Notes: a model not told the origin generated them from the letters alone. A DNA stretch of 64,000 bases from Halopenitus persicus (GCF_900107205.1 NZ_FNPC01000001.1:489699-553698), one strand, 5' to 3'; shown: positions 24,596 to 33,876, counted from the first letter of the stretch. Numbers and translations: made by a program.

Positions 24596-26260
24596 TCAGA
24601 GATCCTTATAAATGACCCCGCCGTCGACGACCGTCAGGTCGACGTCGACGTCACGGAGCGAGTCTGGACGCTCCCACGGCGAGTCGCCGAGCGCGACGAG
24701 GTCGGCCCGCTTCCCGACCTCGATCGTGCCCAGTCGGTCCTCGTCGAAGCCGGCGGCGGCGGCGCCACGGGTGTAGGCACGCAGGGCTTCGGTGACCGAG
24801 AGGTCCTGGTCCCCGGCGGGGTCGTTGACCGCCCAGTGGAGCCCGACGAGGGGGTCCATCGGCATTCCGTCGGAACCGAACGCGAGGGCCGCGCCGGCGT
24901 CGAGCAGGTCGCGGAACCGGTTCGTCCTCGCGGTTCGGTCGCCGAGCCGGCGTTCGTAGAGGCCGCCGTCGACCGCCCACTTGCGGAAGTTCGGCTGGAC
25001 GGAGGCGACGACGTCGCCCGCGGCGATCCGGTCGATCGCCTCGTCGGTCGCCAGCTCGACGTGTTCGACGCGATGCCGCGCCTCGCCGGCGGTCGCGGCA
25101 CCCGCGCCGGCATCGGCATCACTCGCCTCCGCCACCTCCTCGTAGGCGTCGAGGACCGCGTCGATCGCCTCGTCGCCGATCGCGTGGGCGGCGACCTGGT
25201 AGCCCGCTCCGGCGGCATCGGCCGCGAGGGCGGCCAGCTCGTCCGGCTCGACGACCCACTGGCCGGTCTCGCCGGGCGCGTCGGCGTAGGGCTCGGAGAG
25301 CTTCGCCGTGCGCCCCCCGAAGCTGCCGTCGGTGAACGACTTGATCGCGCCGACCCGAACGAAGTCGGTCCCGGCGTTCGTCGGGAGCCCGGTCTCCACG
25401 AGCGCGTCGAGGTGGTCGCTCCAGTAGTTGATCCGGACGCGGACCGGCAGCTCGTCGGCCGCGTCGAGCTCCCGGTAGACGCGGGGCGCGTGCGAGCGGC
25501 GAACCATGTCGTGAACGCCGGTGATCCCCCTCTCGGCGGCCGCCGCGAGGGCTGCCGTGACGAGCTCGCGCGTCTCGGCGAGGTCCGGGTCGGTGGCGTC
25601 CCGGATGGGGTCGATCCCCTCCTCGACGACCACGCCCGTCGGCTCGCCGGCGTCGGTCCGCAGGCAGTCGTCGGGGATCGATCCGGCGAACCGGTCCAGG
25701 ACGGCCGAGTCGACCGAGGCGACGTGCATATCCTCCCGGAACGCGACCACCGGCCGGTCCGTCTCTACGCCGTCGAGATCCTCGCGGGTGAGGTACCGGT
25801 CCTCGCTCCAGGTCGATTCGTCGTAGCCGTAACCGATGACCCAGGAGTCGCCGGCTGTATCCTCCGTCGCGTCGACGTGTTCCTCCGTATCGGCCGACGT
25901 CTCCGCATCGACCGACGTCTCCGCATCGGCCGACTCCTTGGTCTCGTCCAGCTCGTCGGCGCGCGCCTGCAGCCGGTCGACGGCGTCGGCCGGCCCCGTC
26001 GCGGCCGACAGATCGGCGTGCACGAGCTTCCGGCCGGCGGTCGTCACGTGCGTGTGCGCGTCGATGAATCCCGGCAGGAGGACGCGTCCGTCGAGGTCGA
26101 TGACGGTCGTCCCGGTCCCGACGAGGAACTCGACGTCGTAGCTCGACCCGAGACGGACGATCTCGCCGTCCCGAACCGCGAGCGCCTCGTGCGTCTCGTC
26201 CGGGTCCGTGAGCGTGTGGATCTCCCCGTCCAGCAGGACGAGGTCCGCGGCGTCGGTCAT
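24596..26260 (-). CDS. Amidohydrolase of the YtcJ/amidohydrolase-3 family
   Basis: 554 residues. Metal-dependent hydrolase of an amide or related bond, substrate unknown, probably cytoplasmic. Visible are the N-terminal beta-strand domain, the first metal motif GFIDAHTHV, a central MVRRSHAP/KSFTDGSFGGRT region, the His of YQVAAHAIGDEAID, HRVEHVEL and the Asp of FGSDGMPMDPL. An Asp/Glu/Ala/Thr-rich insert with an 18-bp repeat (about 25870-25935, encoding SADAET-like units) sits after the first 100 residues. ATG 26260 matches the family start. Confidence 0.85.
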   Translation of the reverse strand: MTDAADLVLLDGEIHTLTDPDETHEALAVRDGEIVRLGSSYDVEFLVGTGTTVIDLDGRVLLPGFIDAHTHVTTAGRKLVHADLSAATGPADAVDRLQARADELDETKESADAETSVDAETSADTEEHVDATEDTAGDSWVIGYGYDESTWSEDRYLTREDLDGVETDRPVVAFREDMHVASVDSAVLDRFAGSIPDDCLRTDAGEPTGVVVEEGIDPIRDATDPDLAETRELVTAALAAAAERGITGVHDMVRRSHAPRVYRELDAADELPVRVRINYWSDHLDALVETGLPTNAGTDFVRVGAIKSFTDGSFGGRTAKLSEPYADAPGETGQWVVEPDELAALAADAAGAGYQVAAHAIGDEAIDAVLDAYEEVAEASDADAGAGAATAGEARHRVEHVELATDEAIDRIAAGDVVASVQPNFRKWAVDGGLYERRLGDRTARTNRFRDLLDAGAALAFGSDGMPMDPLVGLHWAVNDPAGDQDLSVTEALRAYTRGAAAAGFDEDRLGTIEVGKRADLVALGDSPWERPDSLRDVDVDLTVVDGGVIYKDL

Positions 26261-26400
26261 ACCCGTTCGACCGGCGCGAATCGGGTTAACGGTTCGGGCT
26301 CCGAGTCGGAATGCCGGTTCGGGCTTCGAGTCGGAATGCCGATTCCGCGTCGGGGTGTCGAACCGACACGCCTTAGCCCGCGCCGCGAGCACACCCGCGT

Positions 26401-27615
26401 ATGTCATCCGCCGAGGAGCTCGCGGCGCGCGTCCGCGAGGGCGAGATCCGCCTGCACGAACTCGAGGACCACGCCGACGCGGACGCGGCGGCCGCGGCAC
26501 GACGGCTGCTCGTCGCCGAGGCGTCGGGAGCCGACCTGGAGACGACCGGCGCGTACGCCTTCGAGGCCGCCGCCGCGGAGCCGAACGTCGAGAACATGAT
26601 CGGCGCGGTCCAGATCCCCCTCGGCGTCGCGGGCCCCGTGACCGTCTCGGGCGGGGCGCTCTCGGGCGAGCGCTATCTCCCGCTCGCGACCACCGAGGGC
26701 GCGCTCGTCGCGTCGGTCAACCGCGGCTGTGGCGTGCTCGATGCGGCCGGGGGCGCGACCGCGCGCGTGACGAAGACCGGGATGACCCGCGCGCCGGCGT
26801 TCAAAACCGACGGGATCGTCGAGTCGGAGGCGCTCGCGGCGTGGACGCGCGACAACGCGGACCGGCTCCGCGAGGCGGCCGAGTCGACGACCAGTCACGG
26901 GGAGGTGACCGACGTCACGCCCTACGTGGTCGGCAACAACGTCTACCTCCGGTTCCGCTACGACACGAAGGACGCGATGGGGATGAACATGGCCACCATC
27001 GCCACCGGCGAGGCCTGCGAGCTGATCGAGGCGGAGACGGACGCCTCGCTGGTCGCGCTCTCCGGGAACCTCTGTACCGACAAGAAGCCGGCCGCGATCA
27101 ACGCGATCGAGGGACGTGGACGCTCGGTGACCGCCGACGTGACGATCCCCGCGGCCGTGGTCGCGGACCGGCTCCACACCGCCCCCGAGGCGGTCGCCGA
27201 GATAAACACCCGGAAGAACCTGGTCGGGTCGGCGAAGGCCGGCTCCCTCGGGTTCAACGCGCACGTCGCGAACGTCGTCGCCGCGATGTTCCTCGCAACC
27301 GGCCAGGACGCGGCGCAGGTCGTCGAGGGATCCAACGCGATCACGACCGCCGAGGTGACCGACGACGGCGACCTCTACGTCTCCGTCTCGATCGCGAGCC
27401 TGGAGGTCGGCACCGTCGGCGGCGGCACGAAGCTCCCGACCCAGGCCGAGGGCCTCGAGATCCTCGGCGTCCGCGGCGGCGGCAACCCGGCGGGCAGCAA
27501 CGCCGACGCGCTCGCGGAGGCGATCGCCGTCGGGGCGCTCGCCGGCGAGCTGTCGCTGCTGGCCGCGCTCGGGTCGCGACACCTCTCGTCGGCGCACGCC
27601 GATCTGGGACGGTAG
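26401..27615 (+). CDS. hmgA: Hydroxymethylglutaryl-CoA reductase (NADPH), class I
   Basis: 404 residues, the usual archaeal length. Reduces HMG-CoA to mevalonate and is the rate-setting step for archaeal lipids. Motifs: ENMIGAVQIPLGVAGPV, LATTEGALVASVNRGC with the catalytic Glu, DAMGMNMATIATGEA (NADP-binding), TDKKPAAINAIEGRG with the catalytic Lys, and the C-terminal SRHLSSAH His. In haloarchaea this is the target of mevinolin/simvastatin. A weak TATA-like ccttag lies 30 bases upstream. Confidence 0.96.
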   Translation: MSSAEELAARVREGEIRLHELEDHADADAAAAARRLLVAEASGADLETTGAYAFEAAAAEPNVENMIGAVQIPLGVAGPVTVSGGALSGERYLPLATTEGALVASVNRGCGVLDAAGGATARVTKTGMTRAPAFKTDGIVESEALAAWTRDNADRLREAAESTTSHGEVTDVTPYVVGNNVYLRFRYDTKDAMGMNMATIATGEACELIEAETDASLVALSGNLCTDKKPAAINAIEGRGRSVTADVTIPAAVVADRLHTAPEAVAEINTRKNLVGSAKAGSLGFNAHVANVVAAMFLATGQDAAQVVEGSNAITTAEVTDDGDLYVSVSIASLEVGTVGGGTKLPTQAEGLEILGVRGGGNPAGSNADALAEAIAVGALAGELSLLAALGSRHLSSAHADLGR

Positions 27616-27643
27616 TGCACCGCCCGGACCACGCTAACAACTG

Positions 27644-28060
27644 CTAACAGCAGAAGATGAACGGGTAAACCAGCGCGACCCGGTCGCCGTCGTCGAGTTC
27701 CGTATCGAACCCCTCCTGGTTCTCGTTGAACCGGCCGTTCACGAGCACGCGGGCGTACGCGACCGTCTGCTCGCCAACGGGGTTCTTGCGCCACGTGCCC
27801 GGCAGCTCCTCGGGCGTGGGCGCCCAGCCGTGCGCGGTCGACTCGTCCTCGGACTCGGCGATGAGGAGGTCCTGCAGCTCGGGGTAGTCCGCGAAGAGGG
27901 CGTCGAGGAACTCCCGCAGCGTGTCGCCCTCGAACCGGTACTCGAACTCCGACCGGTCGAGCGCGGTCCGGACGTGGCCCGTACAGCGAACCGTCACCGT
28001 CGTCTCCGTCGAGCGCTCCGCCGGCGCGTCCTGCCCCGCGGCCTCGGTTGTCGTCTGCAT
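27644..28060 (-). CDS. MoaD/ThiS-like beta-grasp protein ending in Cys-Cys
   Basis: 138 residues from ATG 28060 (ATG 28093 possible). The C-terminal 100 residues look like a beta-grasp MoaD/ThiS protein: VTVRCTGHVRTALDRSEFEY, TLREFLDALFADYP, then RVLVNGRFNENQEGFDTELD and DGDRVALVYP. The end is FIFCC instead of the GG that sulfur carriers and SAMP modifiers need for adenylation. Such proteins are annotated as pterin-cluster proteins in some haloarchaea. Whether the terminal Cys pair carries sulfur or metal is not known. Its 3' end meets hmgA with a 28-base gap. Confidence 0.75.
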   Translation of the reverse strand: MQTTTEAAGQDAPAERSTETTVTVRCTGHVRTALDRSEFEYRFEGDTLREFLDALFADYPELQDLLIAESEDESTAHGWAPTPEELPGTWRKNPVGEQTVAYARVLVNGRFNENQEGFDTELDDGDRVALVYPFIFCC

Positions 28061-28145
28061 ATCGGGATGTTGGTTCTCCACGCCCCTATTCACCTTCCCG
28101 AAGATGTTCGTCTCGAATCTCGAACGGTCGTCCCGGCCTCGATCC

Positions 28146-28907
28146 TCAATCGGTCGTCTCGGCCTCGAAGACCACGTGCACCTGCACGTCGACGCTCACG
28201 TCGCCGGTCTCGATCGAGGTCGTCGCGCCGCCGTTCCCCGCGGCGTCCTCGGTGACCGCCATCGGCTCCGCGCGGTACGGCGAGACGTGGTCGTCCATCG
28301 TCGAGATCGTGTAGACGTCGACGATCTCGAGCCCGGTGTTGTTCGCGAGCATCCGGGCGCGGCCGTCCGCGTTCTCGACGGCGTTCTCGAAGGCCGTCGT
28401 GCGCAGCTCCGCCTCGCGCTCCTCGCTCAGCCCGAACTGAACGCGCTGCACGCGGTCCGCGCCCGCGTCGACCGCGACGTCGATGACTTCGCCGACGGCG
28501 TCGACGTCGTGGAGCTCGATCTCGTACTGATGAACCCCGACGTACTCGGGCTCTGCACCCTCACGTTCCGCCTCCGGTCTCGGATGGCGTTCGCGGATGT
28601 CGTATCGCGTCGTTCGGATCCGGTCGTCGGGGATGCCCCAGTCCGCGAGCGCCGACCGGAGTTCGGACTCGTCGGCCGCGATCTCCTCGCGGACCGCCTG
28701 CGAGGAGTTCCCGCGCGCCTCGACGGCGACGGTGATCGTCGCCCGGTCGGGCTCGGCGGTCGCCTCGCCGTCGGCGGTCACTTCCACGGTTCGGTCGGGT
28801 GCCGCGTCGGTCGCCCCGGTGGCGGCGGGGTCCCCGGAAACGCCGGCACAGCCGGCCAGGAGGACCGCGGCGATGACCACCAGCGCGCCGATGAGTCGTC
28901 TGTCCAT
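28146..28907 (-). CDS. SIMPL-domain (DUF541) lipoprotein
   Basis: 253 residues. The N-terminus MDRRLIGALVVIAAVLLAGC has a lipobox (LLAGC), so the protein is exported and lipid-anchored at about Cys20. The rest is a SIMPL/DUF541 domain (VEVTADGEATAEPDRATITV, central SEEREAELRTTAFENAVENA, and GDVSVDVQVHVVFEA at the end). The family includes periplasmic proteins of unknown function and the mammalian SIMPL. The start ATG 28907 follows a purine-rich stretch; about 185 bases lie between it and the next gene. Confidence 0.85.
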   Translation of the reverse strand: MDRRLIGALVVIAAVLLAGCAGVSGDPAATGATDAAPDRTVEVTADGEATAEPDRATITVAVEARGNSSQAVREEIAADESELRSALADWGIPDDRIRTTRYDIRERHPRPEAEREGAEPEYVGVHQYEIELHDVDAVGEVIDVAVDAGADRVQRVQFGLSEEREAELRTTAFENAVENADGRARMLANNTGLEIVDVYTISTMDDHVSPYRAEPMAVTEDAAGNGGATTSIETGDVSVDVQVHVVFEAETTD

Positions 28908-29091
28908 ACGCGTCCCTGGGACGGGGACGGCCCTTAAGGCAGCGATGGCACAAAGAGCCGCTTGTGCCATCGTTGTTGGGCATCCGCTGCTCGCCTCGGC
29001 CACCGCCCGCGTCAGCTACCGCGTGCGTCGGCCGTGTCGGCCGCGTCGGAGTCGGGCCGGATCGAGCGAGCAGTTCGCCGTTACGGGCGGG

Positions 29092-30387
29092 TCACCCCGA
29101 GCGGTCGACGGTCAGGACGCGGACCTCGACCGCGACCGGCCCCTCGACGACCGGCTGGATCCGGGCGTCGAGCCGATCCGCGAGCCCGGAGACGGTCGCT
29201 CCCGGCTCGGCCCCGACCGTGATCACCACGCGTTCGGTCCGGAGGGGCGGTATCCGACCGGTTCGTTGCATCTCGAGCTCGATGAGGTCCAGCTGGGCCT
29301 CCGCGAGCTCGAGTTCGGCCTCGACGGCCTCGCGAACGTCCTGTTCGGTCGTCGACGCGACGTAGGTGTCGTAGGTGACGCCGCCGAGGAAGACCGACAG
29401 CACCGCGATCGCCGCGACCAGCAGCGCCGCACGCTTGAACAGCGCCGACTTGGCCTCCGCCTCGCGGAACCACGAGTCCGGGCGATAGCCCTCGTACCAC
29501 AGGACGACCAGCGCGGCGAGGTTGATCGAGAGGACGTTGACGAGTACGAGCACGCCCGCCCCGAGCGCGAGTCGCGGGATGCCGAAGGCGATCCCGATCC
29601 CGACCGCCGCGGCGGGCGGGATCAACGCGACGGCGATCATCACGCCGACGAGCGCGGAGGAGACGCCGGTCATCAGCGAGAGGACGCCCGCGATCCCGGC
29701 CCCGAGCGCCACCGCGAGGACGAGCACGTTCGGGGCGAGCCGCTCGGAGACCTCCGCAAGCGTGAGCGGATCGAGGCCGGGCGGGACGAGGTTGAGCGCC
29801 CGGAGCCCCGCCGCGAAGACGGCCGCCGACCCGACCGCCAGGACCACGCCGAGCACCTGGAGCCGGACGCCGCGATCGAACAGCTCGTCGTCGTCGACCA
29901 CGGTCCCGACGGCGGCCGACATCGCCGGGCCGATGAGCGGCGCGATCACCATCGATCCGACGACCGTCGCGGGCGAGTCGAGCAGCAGCCCGGCGGTGGC
30001 GATGACCGCCGAGATGACCGTCATCAGGACGTACGTCCGGATCCCCGAGACGAGGTCCGTCGCCTTGGTCTGGAGCTCCTCCTTGGCGATCCGGTCCTGG
30101 CTGTGTTCGGACTCCTCGGCGTACCGCTCCTCGAGCTGCTCGAAGCGCCGGGAGATCACCGTCTCGGCGTCGACGATGACGGTGTAGGTCTCCTCGTCGA
30201 TCCCGACCTCGCGCAGCCGGTCGAGGACCGGCTCGACCGCGGCCGTCGGCAGGGGGAACGAGACGACGCCCGTGTATTTGCGGCCGCTCGTCTCGTCGGT
30301 CACGACGTAGTCGATCCCCTCGTCGTCGAGCGCCTCGAGGATCGCCGCGCGCTTGCCGGCCGGGATCATCACCTGGACGAGTCGCAC
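29092..30387 (-). CDS. DUF389 / TIGR00341 family membrane protein
   Basis: 431 residues. An N-terminal soluble alpha/beta domain of about 110 residues (MRLVQVMIPAGKRAAILEAL) precedes about six membrane helices with the family core GSMVIAPLIGPAMSAAVGTV and GVMIAVALIPPAAAVGIGIA, then a C-terminal soluble part ending in a beta domain. The function of the family is unknown; genes are common in haloarchaea and cyanobacteria. The start is well placed at the first residue of the conserved domain. Confidence 0.88.
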   Translation of the reverse strand: MRLVQVMIPAGKRAAILEALDDEGIDYVVTDETSGRKYTGVVSFPLPTAAVEPVLDRLREVGIDEETYTVIVDAETVISRRFEQLEERYAEESEHSQDRIAKEELQTKATDLVSGIRTYVLMTVISAVIATAGLLLDSPATVVGSMVIAPLIGPAMSAAVGTVVDDDELFDRGVRLQVLGVVLAVGSAAVFAAGLRALNLVPPGLDPLTLAEVSERLAPNVLVLAVALGAGIAGVLSLMTGVSSALVGVMIAVALIPPAAAVGIGIAFGIPRLALGAGVLVLVNVLSINLAALVVLWYEGYRPDSWFREAEAKSALFKRAALLVAAIAVLSVFLGGVTYDTYVASTTEQDVREAVEAELELAEAQLDLIELEMQRTGRIPPLRTERVVITVGAEPGATVSGLADRLDARIQPVVEGPVAVEVRVLTVDRSG

Positions 30388-30444
30388 AGTTCCCGGTGGC
30401 GTCGTGATGAGTTAAAAACCCGGGGTCGTCGAACCGGCGCGACG

Positions 30445-30819
30445 TCACCGCGTATACGTCCGCAGAGTGGCGAAGACCACGTCCTCGTCCGTCCCGTCGT
30501 CGACGGCCTCGAAGACGTCGACGAACGCGAACAGCTCCGCGCCCGCGTCGTCGAGCAGCCGTCCCCGAACCGCCACGTCCTCGCCGTTGGCGTACACGCC
30601 GTCGATCGTATGGCGCGTGTCGGTCCGGGGTCGCTCCTCGCGCATAAACCGGACGAAGCGGTCGCGCCCCTCCAGGGTTCGATCCGGACGGTCGTGAACG
30701 AACGACGGCGCGAGCAGCTCCCGAAGCGTCGCGTAGTCGCCGGCGTCGATCGCCTCGTAGTACCGCCGGGCTCGGTTCCGCGGCTCGGTCCCGTCCGGTC
30801 GCGCGTCGTGCCCGCCCAT
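30445..30819 (-). CDS. NTF2/SnoaL-like protein
   Basis: 124 residues from ATG 30819 (ATG 30846 possible). The sequence RARRYYEAIDAGDYATLREL followed by LAPSFVHDRPDRTLEGRDRF is typical of the SnoaL/nuclear transport factor 2 cone fold, found in small enzymes and binding proteins. No catalytic residues allow a reaction to be named. It is separate from its neighbours by about 57 and 157 bases and divergent from radB. Confidence 0.8.
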   Translation of the reverse strand: MGGHDARPDGTEPRNRARRYYEAIDAGDYATLRELLAPSFVHDRPDRTLEGRDRFVRFMREERPRTDTRHTIDGVYANGEDVAVRGRLLDDAGAELFAFVDVFEAVDDGTDEDVVFATLRTYTR

Positions 30820-30976
30820 AGGTGACCGGTGTGGCCCCCGGCTCAAAACGTCACGGGTGCCGATCCGTCGGAACCGTCACAAGTGCAAGCCCGAACGGAG
30901 GACCTCGGGTCGCGGACGACGACCAGTCCGTGGCCGATCCGCGCCGCTTTTCTCGGGGGCGGGTGTATCACCGCGG

Positions 30977-31687
30977 GTGAGCGACCCCGTTTCACTCGGC
31001 TGTGACCCGATCGACGACCTGCTCGGCGGCGGGTTCGAGCGCGGCGTCGTCACGCAGATCTACGGCCCGCCGGCGGCGGGCAAGACGAACCTGGCGCTGT
31101 CGGCGGCCGTCGAGGTCGCCGCCGAGGGCGGAAGCGTGCTGTACATCGACACGGAGGGCCTCTCCATCGATCGGTTCCGCCAGATCGCCGCGGCGGAAAC
31201 CGACGGCGACGTCGAGTCGGTCGCCTCCCGGCTGATCATCACGGAGGCGTACGACTTCGCCGACCAGCAGGAGGCGGTCCGGGACGCCGCCGAGTTCGCC
31301 ACGGAGGTCGACCTGATCGTCCTCGACTCCGCGACCGGCTTCTACCGGCTCGAACGAACCGGGGACGCCGAGCGCGGCGAGTCGCTCCGGCAGGTCGCCG
31401 ACCAGGTCACCCACCTCCTCTCGCTGGCGCGACGCCACGACCTGGCGGTCGTGATCACCAACCAGGTGTTCACCGACCCCGAAAGCGACCGCGCCCGGCC
31501 GCTGGGCGGACACACCCTGGAACACTGGACCGGCGTGGTGCTCCGCGTCGACCGCTTCCGCGGCGGGAACCGTCGGGCGACCCTCGAGAAACACCGGTCG
31601 AAGGAAACCGGGGACCAGGCGACGTTCCGGATCACCGGATCGGGGATCGAGCCCGCGGGCCCGTCGGGCGGGCCCGACCCCTTTTGA
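30977..31687 (+). CDS. radB: RadB, RecA/Rad51-family recombination mediator
   Basis: 236 residues, the normal RadB length, lacking the N-terminal helix-hairpin-helix domain of RadA. The Walker A motif is GPPAAGKT, Walker B is VDLIVLDS, and the RadB-type LGGHTLEHWTGVVLRVDR follows. RadB assists RadA-dependent recombination; in Haloferax it acts as a RadA mediator. Start GTG 30977 (VSDPVSLGCDPIDDLLGGGF) is chosen by family alignment and by TTTTCT about 27 bases upstream; the frame is open further. Confidence 0.93.
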   Translation: MSDPVSLGCDPIDDLLGGGFERGVVTQIYGPPAAGKTNLALSAAVEVAAEGGSVLYIDTEGLSIDRFRQIAAAETDGDVESVASRLIITEAYDFADQQEAVRDAAEFATEVDLIVLDSATGFYRLERTGDAERGESLRQVADQVTHLLSLARRHDLAVVITNQVFTDPESDRARPLGGHTLEHWTGVVLRVDRFRGGNRRATLEKHRSKETGDQATFRITGSGIEPAGPSGGPDPF

Positions 31688-31730
31688 ATCGAGGGGGATC
31701 GACGCCGTCCACGTCGCGGACGGACCGGCC

Positions 31731-31736
31731 AAAAAA
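31731..31736 (-). terminator. T6 terminator behind the CBS-HPF gene
   Basis: Six T on the minus strand about 20 bases after the stop at 31757. RadB on the other strand ends at 31687 with TTTTGA, so the short convergent gap probably ends both transcripts. Confidence 0.45.
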
Positions 31737-31756
31737 GCGAGCGTCGTCGGCGACGT

Positions 31757-32896
31757 CTAGAGCTCGCCGAGCTTCCGGAGCAGCTGGCCGCGGTACTCCT
31801 CGTCGGCGTTGACGCCCTTGAGTTCGAGGACGTTCCGCTCGAGCTTGTCGAGCGCGACGTGGAAGCCGTGTTCGGCGCCGTAGCCCTCGCCGGTGCCGAT
31901 GACCTGTCCCTTGCTCGTGCGCAGCCGGATCTGACACTGGATGAGCGGGGTGCCGCGGAGCTTCTCCTTGTGTTCCTGCAGCCGGACGTGGGCGTGGAGC
32001 ACCTGCATCTTCTCGTATTTGTTCGTCACGTCCTGGATCGACTCGATGACGTGGTCGCGGGAGATCGTGTCGAGGAGCTCGATGTTGGTGATCTGGACGT
32101 CCATCGACTCCTCCTCGGTGAAGGTGAGCGACCGGAGGATGTCGGTCTTGGTGATGATCCCGGTGACCGACCCCTCGTCGTCCGGCGTGACGACGAGCCC
32201 CGCCACGTTGTTGTCGAACATCCGCTCCAGGGCGGCCTTGGTGGTCTCGTCGGGGCGCGCGGTGAGCGCCGGGCTCGACATCAGGTCGTAGACCGGCAGA
32301 TCAAGCATTCGGTCGATGTCGCCCGCGCGGTCGCCGCTGCCCTGTCGGTCCTGGTCGCGGACGACGAAGTCGACGATGTCGTTGGTGGTGACGACCCCGG
32401 TGAGGCTCCCGGCCTCGTTGAGCACCGGGAGCCGCGAGATGCCGTGTTTCCGGAGCCGGTTGATCGCCTGCCCGACGTGTTCCTTCTCGCCGATGGTGAC
32501 CACGTCGGCCGTGTACACCTGGTCGACGGTGTTGGCGTCGAGGCTGTCGATGACGGCCTCGAGGATCCCGTCCTCGGTGATGATCCCGTACAGCTTCTCC
32601 CCGTCGTACACCGGCGCGATCTTGACGTTCCCCTCGATGAGCAGCCGGGCGGCCTCCCGGATGTCCTCACGGCGGGCGATCTCGGGCGCCGGTTTCATCA
32701 CCGCCGAGACCTTGGTGTCGTCGCCCATCCGCGAGCGGATCAGCTGTTTCTCCCCGACGACCCCCGCGTAATCGCCGTCCTCGGTGACGATGATGCCCTT
32801 CGGGTTCTCCCGGTCGAAGAGGGAGCGGACCTTGGCGAGACGCTCGTCGACGTCGACCTCGACGTATTCCGGCACCGCGATATCAGCAATGTTCAT
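31757..32896 (-). CDS. Four-CBS-domain protein fused to an HPF/RaiA-like ribosome-binding domain
   Basis: 379 residues. Residues 1-260 form four CBS motifs in two Bateman pairs (for example KGIIVTEDGDYAGVVGEKQL, KIAPVYDGEKLYGIITEDGI, ISRLPVLNEAGSLTGVVTTN, GLVVTPDDEGSVTGIITKTD), which bind adenine nucleotides. The last 115 residues (MDVQITNIELLDTISRDHVI, then KYEKMQVLHAHVRLQEHKEK and EHGFHVALDKLERNVLELKG) read like a ribosome hibernation promoting factor/S30AE domain. This would couple energy state to ribosome inactivation. The second part of the call is from sequence pattern, not proven. ATG 32896 is the natural start. Confidence 0.8.
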   Translation of the reverse strand: MNIADIAVPEYVEVDVDERLAKVRSLFDRENPKGIIVTEDGDYAGVVGEKQLIRSRMGDDTKVSAVMKPAPEIARREDIREAARLLIEGNVKIAPVYDGEKLYGIITEDGILEAVIDSLDANTVDQVYTADVVTIGEKEHVGQAINRLRKHGISRLPVLNEAGSLTGVVTTNDIVDFVVRDQDRQGSGDRAGDIDRMLDLPVYDLMSSPALTARPDETTKAALERMFDNNVAGLVVTPDDEGSVTGIITKTDILRSLTFTEEESMDVQITNIELLDTISRDHVIESIQDVTNKYEKMQVLHAHVRLQEHKEKLRGTPLIQCQIRLRTSKGQVIGTGEGYGAEHGFHVALDKLERNVLELKGVNADEEYRGQLLRKLGEL

Positions 32897-32942
32897 GGTC
32901 CAATCGGAACCTAGAGCCGGACGGGTATTGAAAGTACGGGAG

Positions 32943-33608
32943 TCACTCCTCGTCGAGGGGCTCATCGTCGACGAGGACCTCCTCGATCAGTCGCGCCGAT
33001 CCGCGACGGAGGCGACCGCTGACGGCCGTCCGCGAGATCCCGAGCAGCTCCGAGAGACCCTCGAGGGTGATCTCGCGGGGATCGTCGTAGTAGCCGTTGC
33101 GGTAGGCGTTGACCAGCGCCTCGATCTGTGGCTCGGTCAGCCCGAACGCCGACTCCTCGGCCGGGTCCTCGGTCTGCCGGAGCTCGAGGACGGTGAACCG
33201 GATCCCGTTTCGGTCGGCGAAGGCGCTCAGCTCCTCCATCGTCTCGTGGTCCTGCAGTTCCAGGCGCAGCTTCCAGCCGTCGCGGTGGCTCCGTGACTCG
33301 AGGACGAGCCCGCCGGCGGCCGAGACCGGCGGCGTGATCAGCGTCGCGGCGTCGGTGTACTCGATCCGGTAGGTGCGGCGCGGGTCGGACTCGGTGACCG
33401 ACGTGAAGGACGCGACGGTGTGGTCCGCCGCCAGCGCCTCCTCGAACGCCGTGAAGTCGGGAGCTTCGACCCAGAAGACGTGACCGTCGTGAACCGGGTC
33501 GGTTCCCGTGTCGGAGACGACGCCGATCTCCGCGTCCGGGAGCGCCCGGATCGTGGGCGAGAGCGCGAGGTCGGGATGGGCGACGTAGACGCTGGTCGAG
33601 ACGATCAT
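32943..33608 (-). CDS. Bacterio-opsin-activator-type HTH regulator 1
   Basis: 221 residues. The C-terminal HTH_10 domain (about residues 155-212: FGLTEPQIEALVNAYRNGYY, then EITLEGLSELLGISRTAVSG and RLRRGSARLIEE) is the haloarchaeal Bat-type DNA-binding domain. The N-terminal 150 residues are a GAF-like or ligand-sensing domain of the family (DUF with VSDTGTDPVHDGHVFWVEAP). Target genes unknown. A second member lies 343 bases upstream on the same strand. An open 67-codon frame ends with ATGA overlap at 33608, but it looks non-coding. Confidence 0.85.
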   Translation of the reverse strand: MIVSTSVYVAHPDLALSPTIRALPDAEIGVVSDTGTDPVHDGHVFWVEAPDFTAFEEALAADHTVASFTSVTESDPRRTYRIEYTDAATLITPPVSAAGGLVLESRSHRDGWKLRLELQDHETMEELSAFADRNGIRFTVLELRQTEDPAEESAFGLTEPQIEALVNAYRNGYYDDPREITLEGLSELLGISRTAVSGRLRRGSARLIEEVLVDDEPLDEE

Positions 33609-33876
33609 CGTGTGTGTCGGCGTGGCTGTGCGCTCCCCGTCGACCGCCCGCGCGGAACTGCCGCGCGGCGGTCGCGCAGCAGTCGGGCAGGAGTCGGGGG
33701 GAGGTGCCGTTCCGTTGCCGGACGTCGGTCAACGGATGATCGCCGCTCGGTCGACGGGGGTCGGTTACGCCTTCCCCGGCCACCCACCACAGTGGTATCA
33801 GTGATCACGGATCGTCGGATGCGTCACCTTCGTCGATCCGGCATAAAACGTTTGCCCGAAACGACCCGAAAACGCG
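33609..33876. other. Intergenic part of the gap between the two HTH regulators
   Basis: Together with the following repeat array this gap is 343 bp. A TATA-like sequence (minus strand cgttttatgc) lies at about 33841-33850, about 235 bases before the start of regulator 1, leaving room for a long leader or an unseen small gene. An Arg-rich open frame of 67 codons (33605-33808, minus) lies in between; its composition looks like random GC-rich DNA. Confidence 0.4.

Noticed and set aside
33605..33808. 67-codon Arg-rich ORF with ATGA overlap to HTH regulator 1 and an upstream TATA-like box
   Set aside because: Composition is that of random GC-rich DNA, no hydrophobic core or known motif; the overlap alone is too weak.
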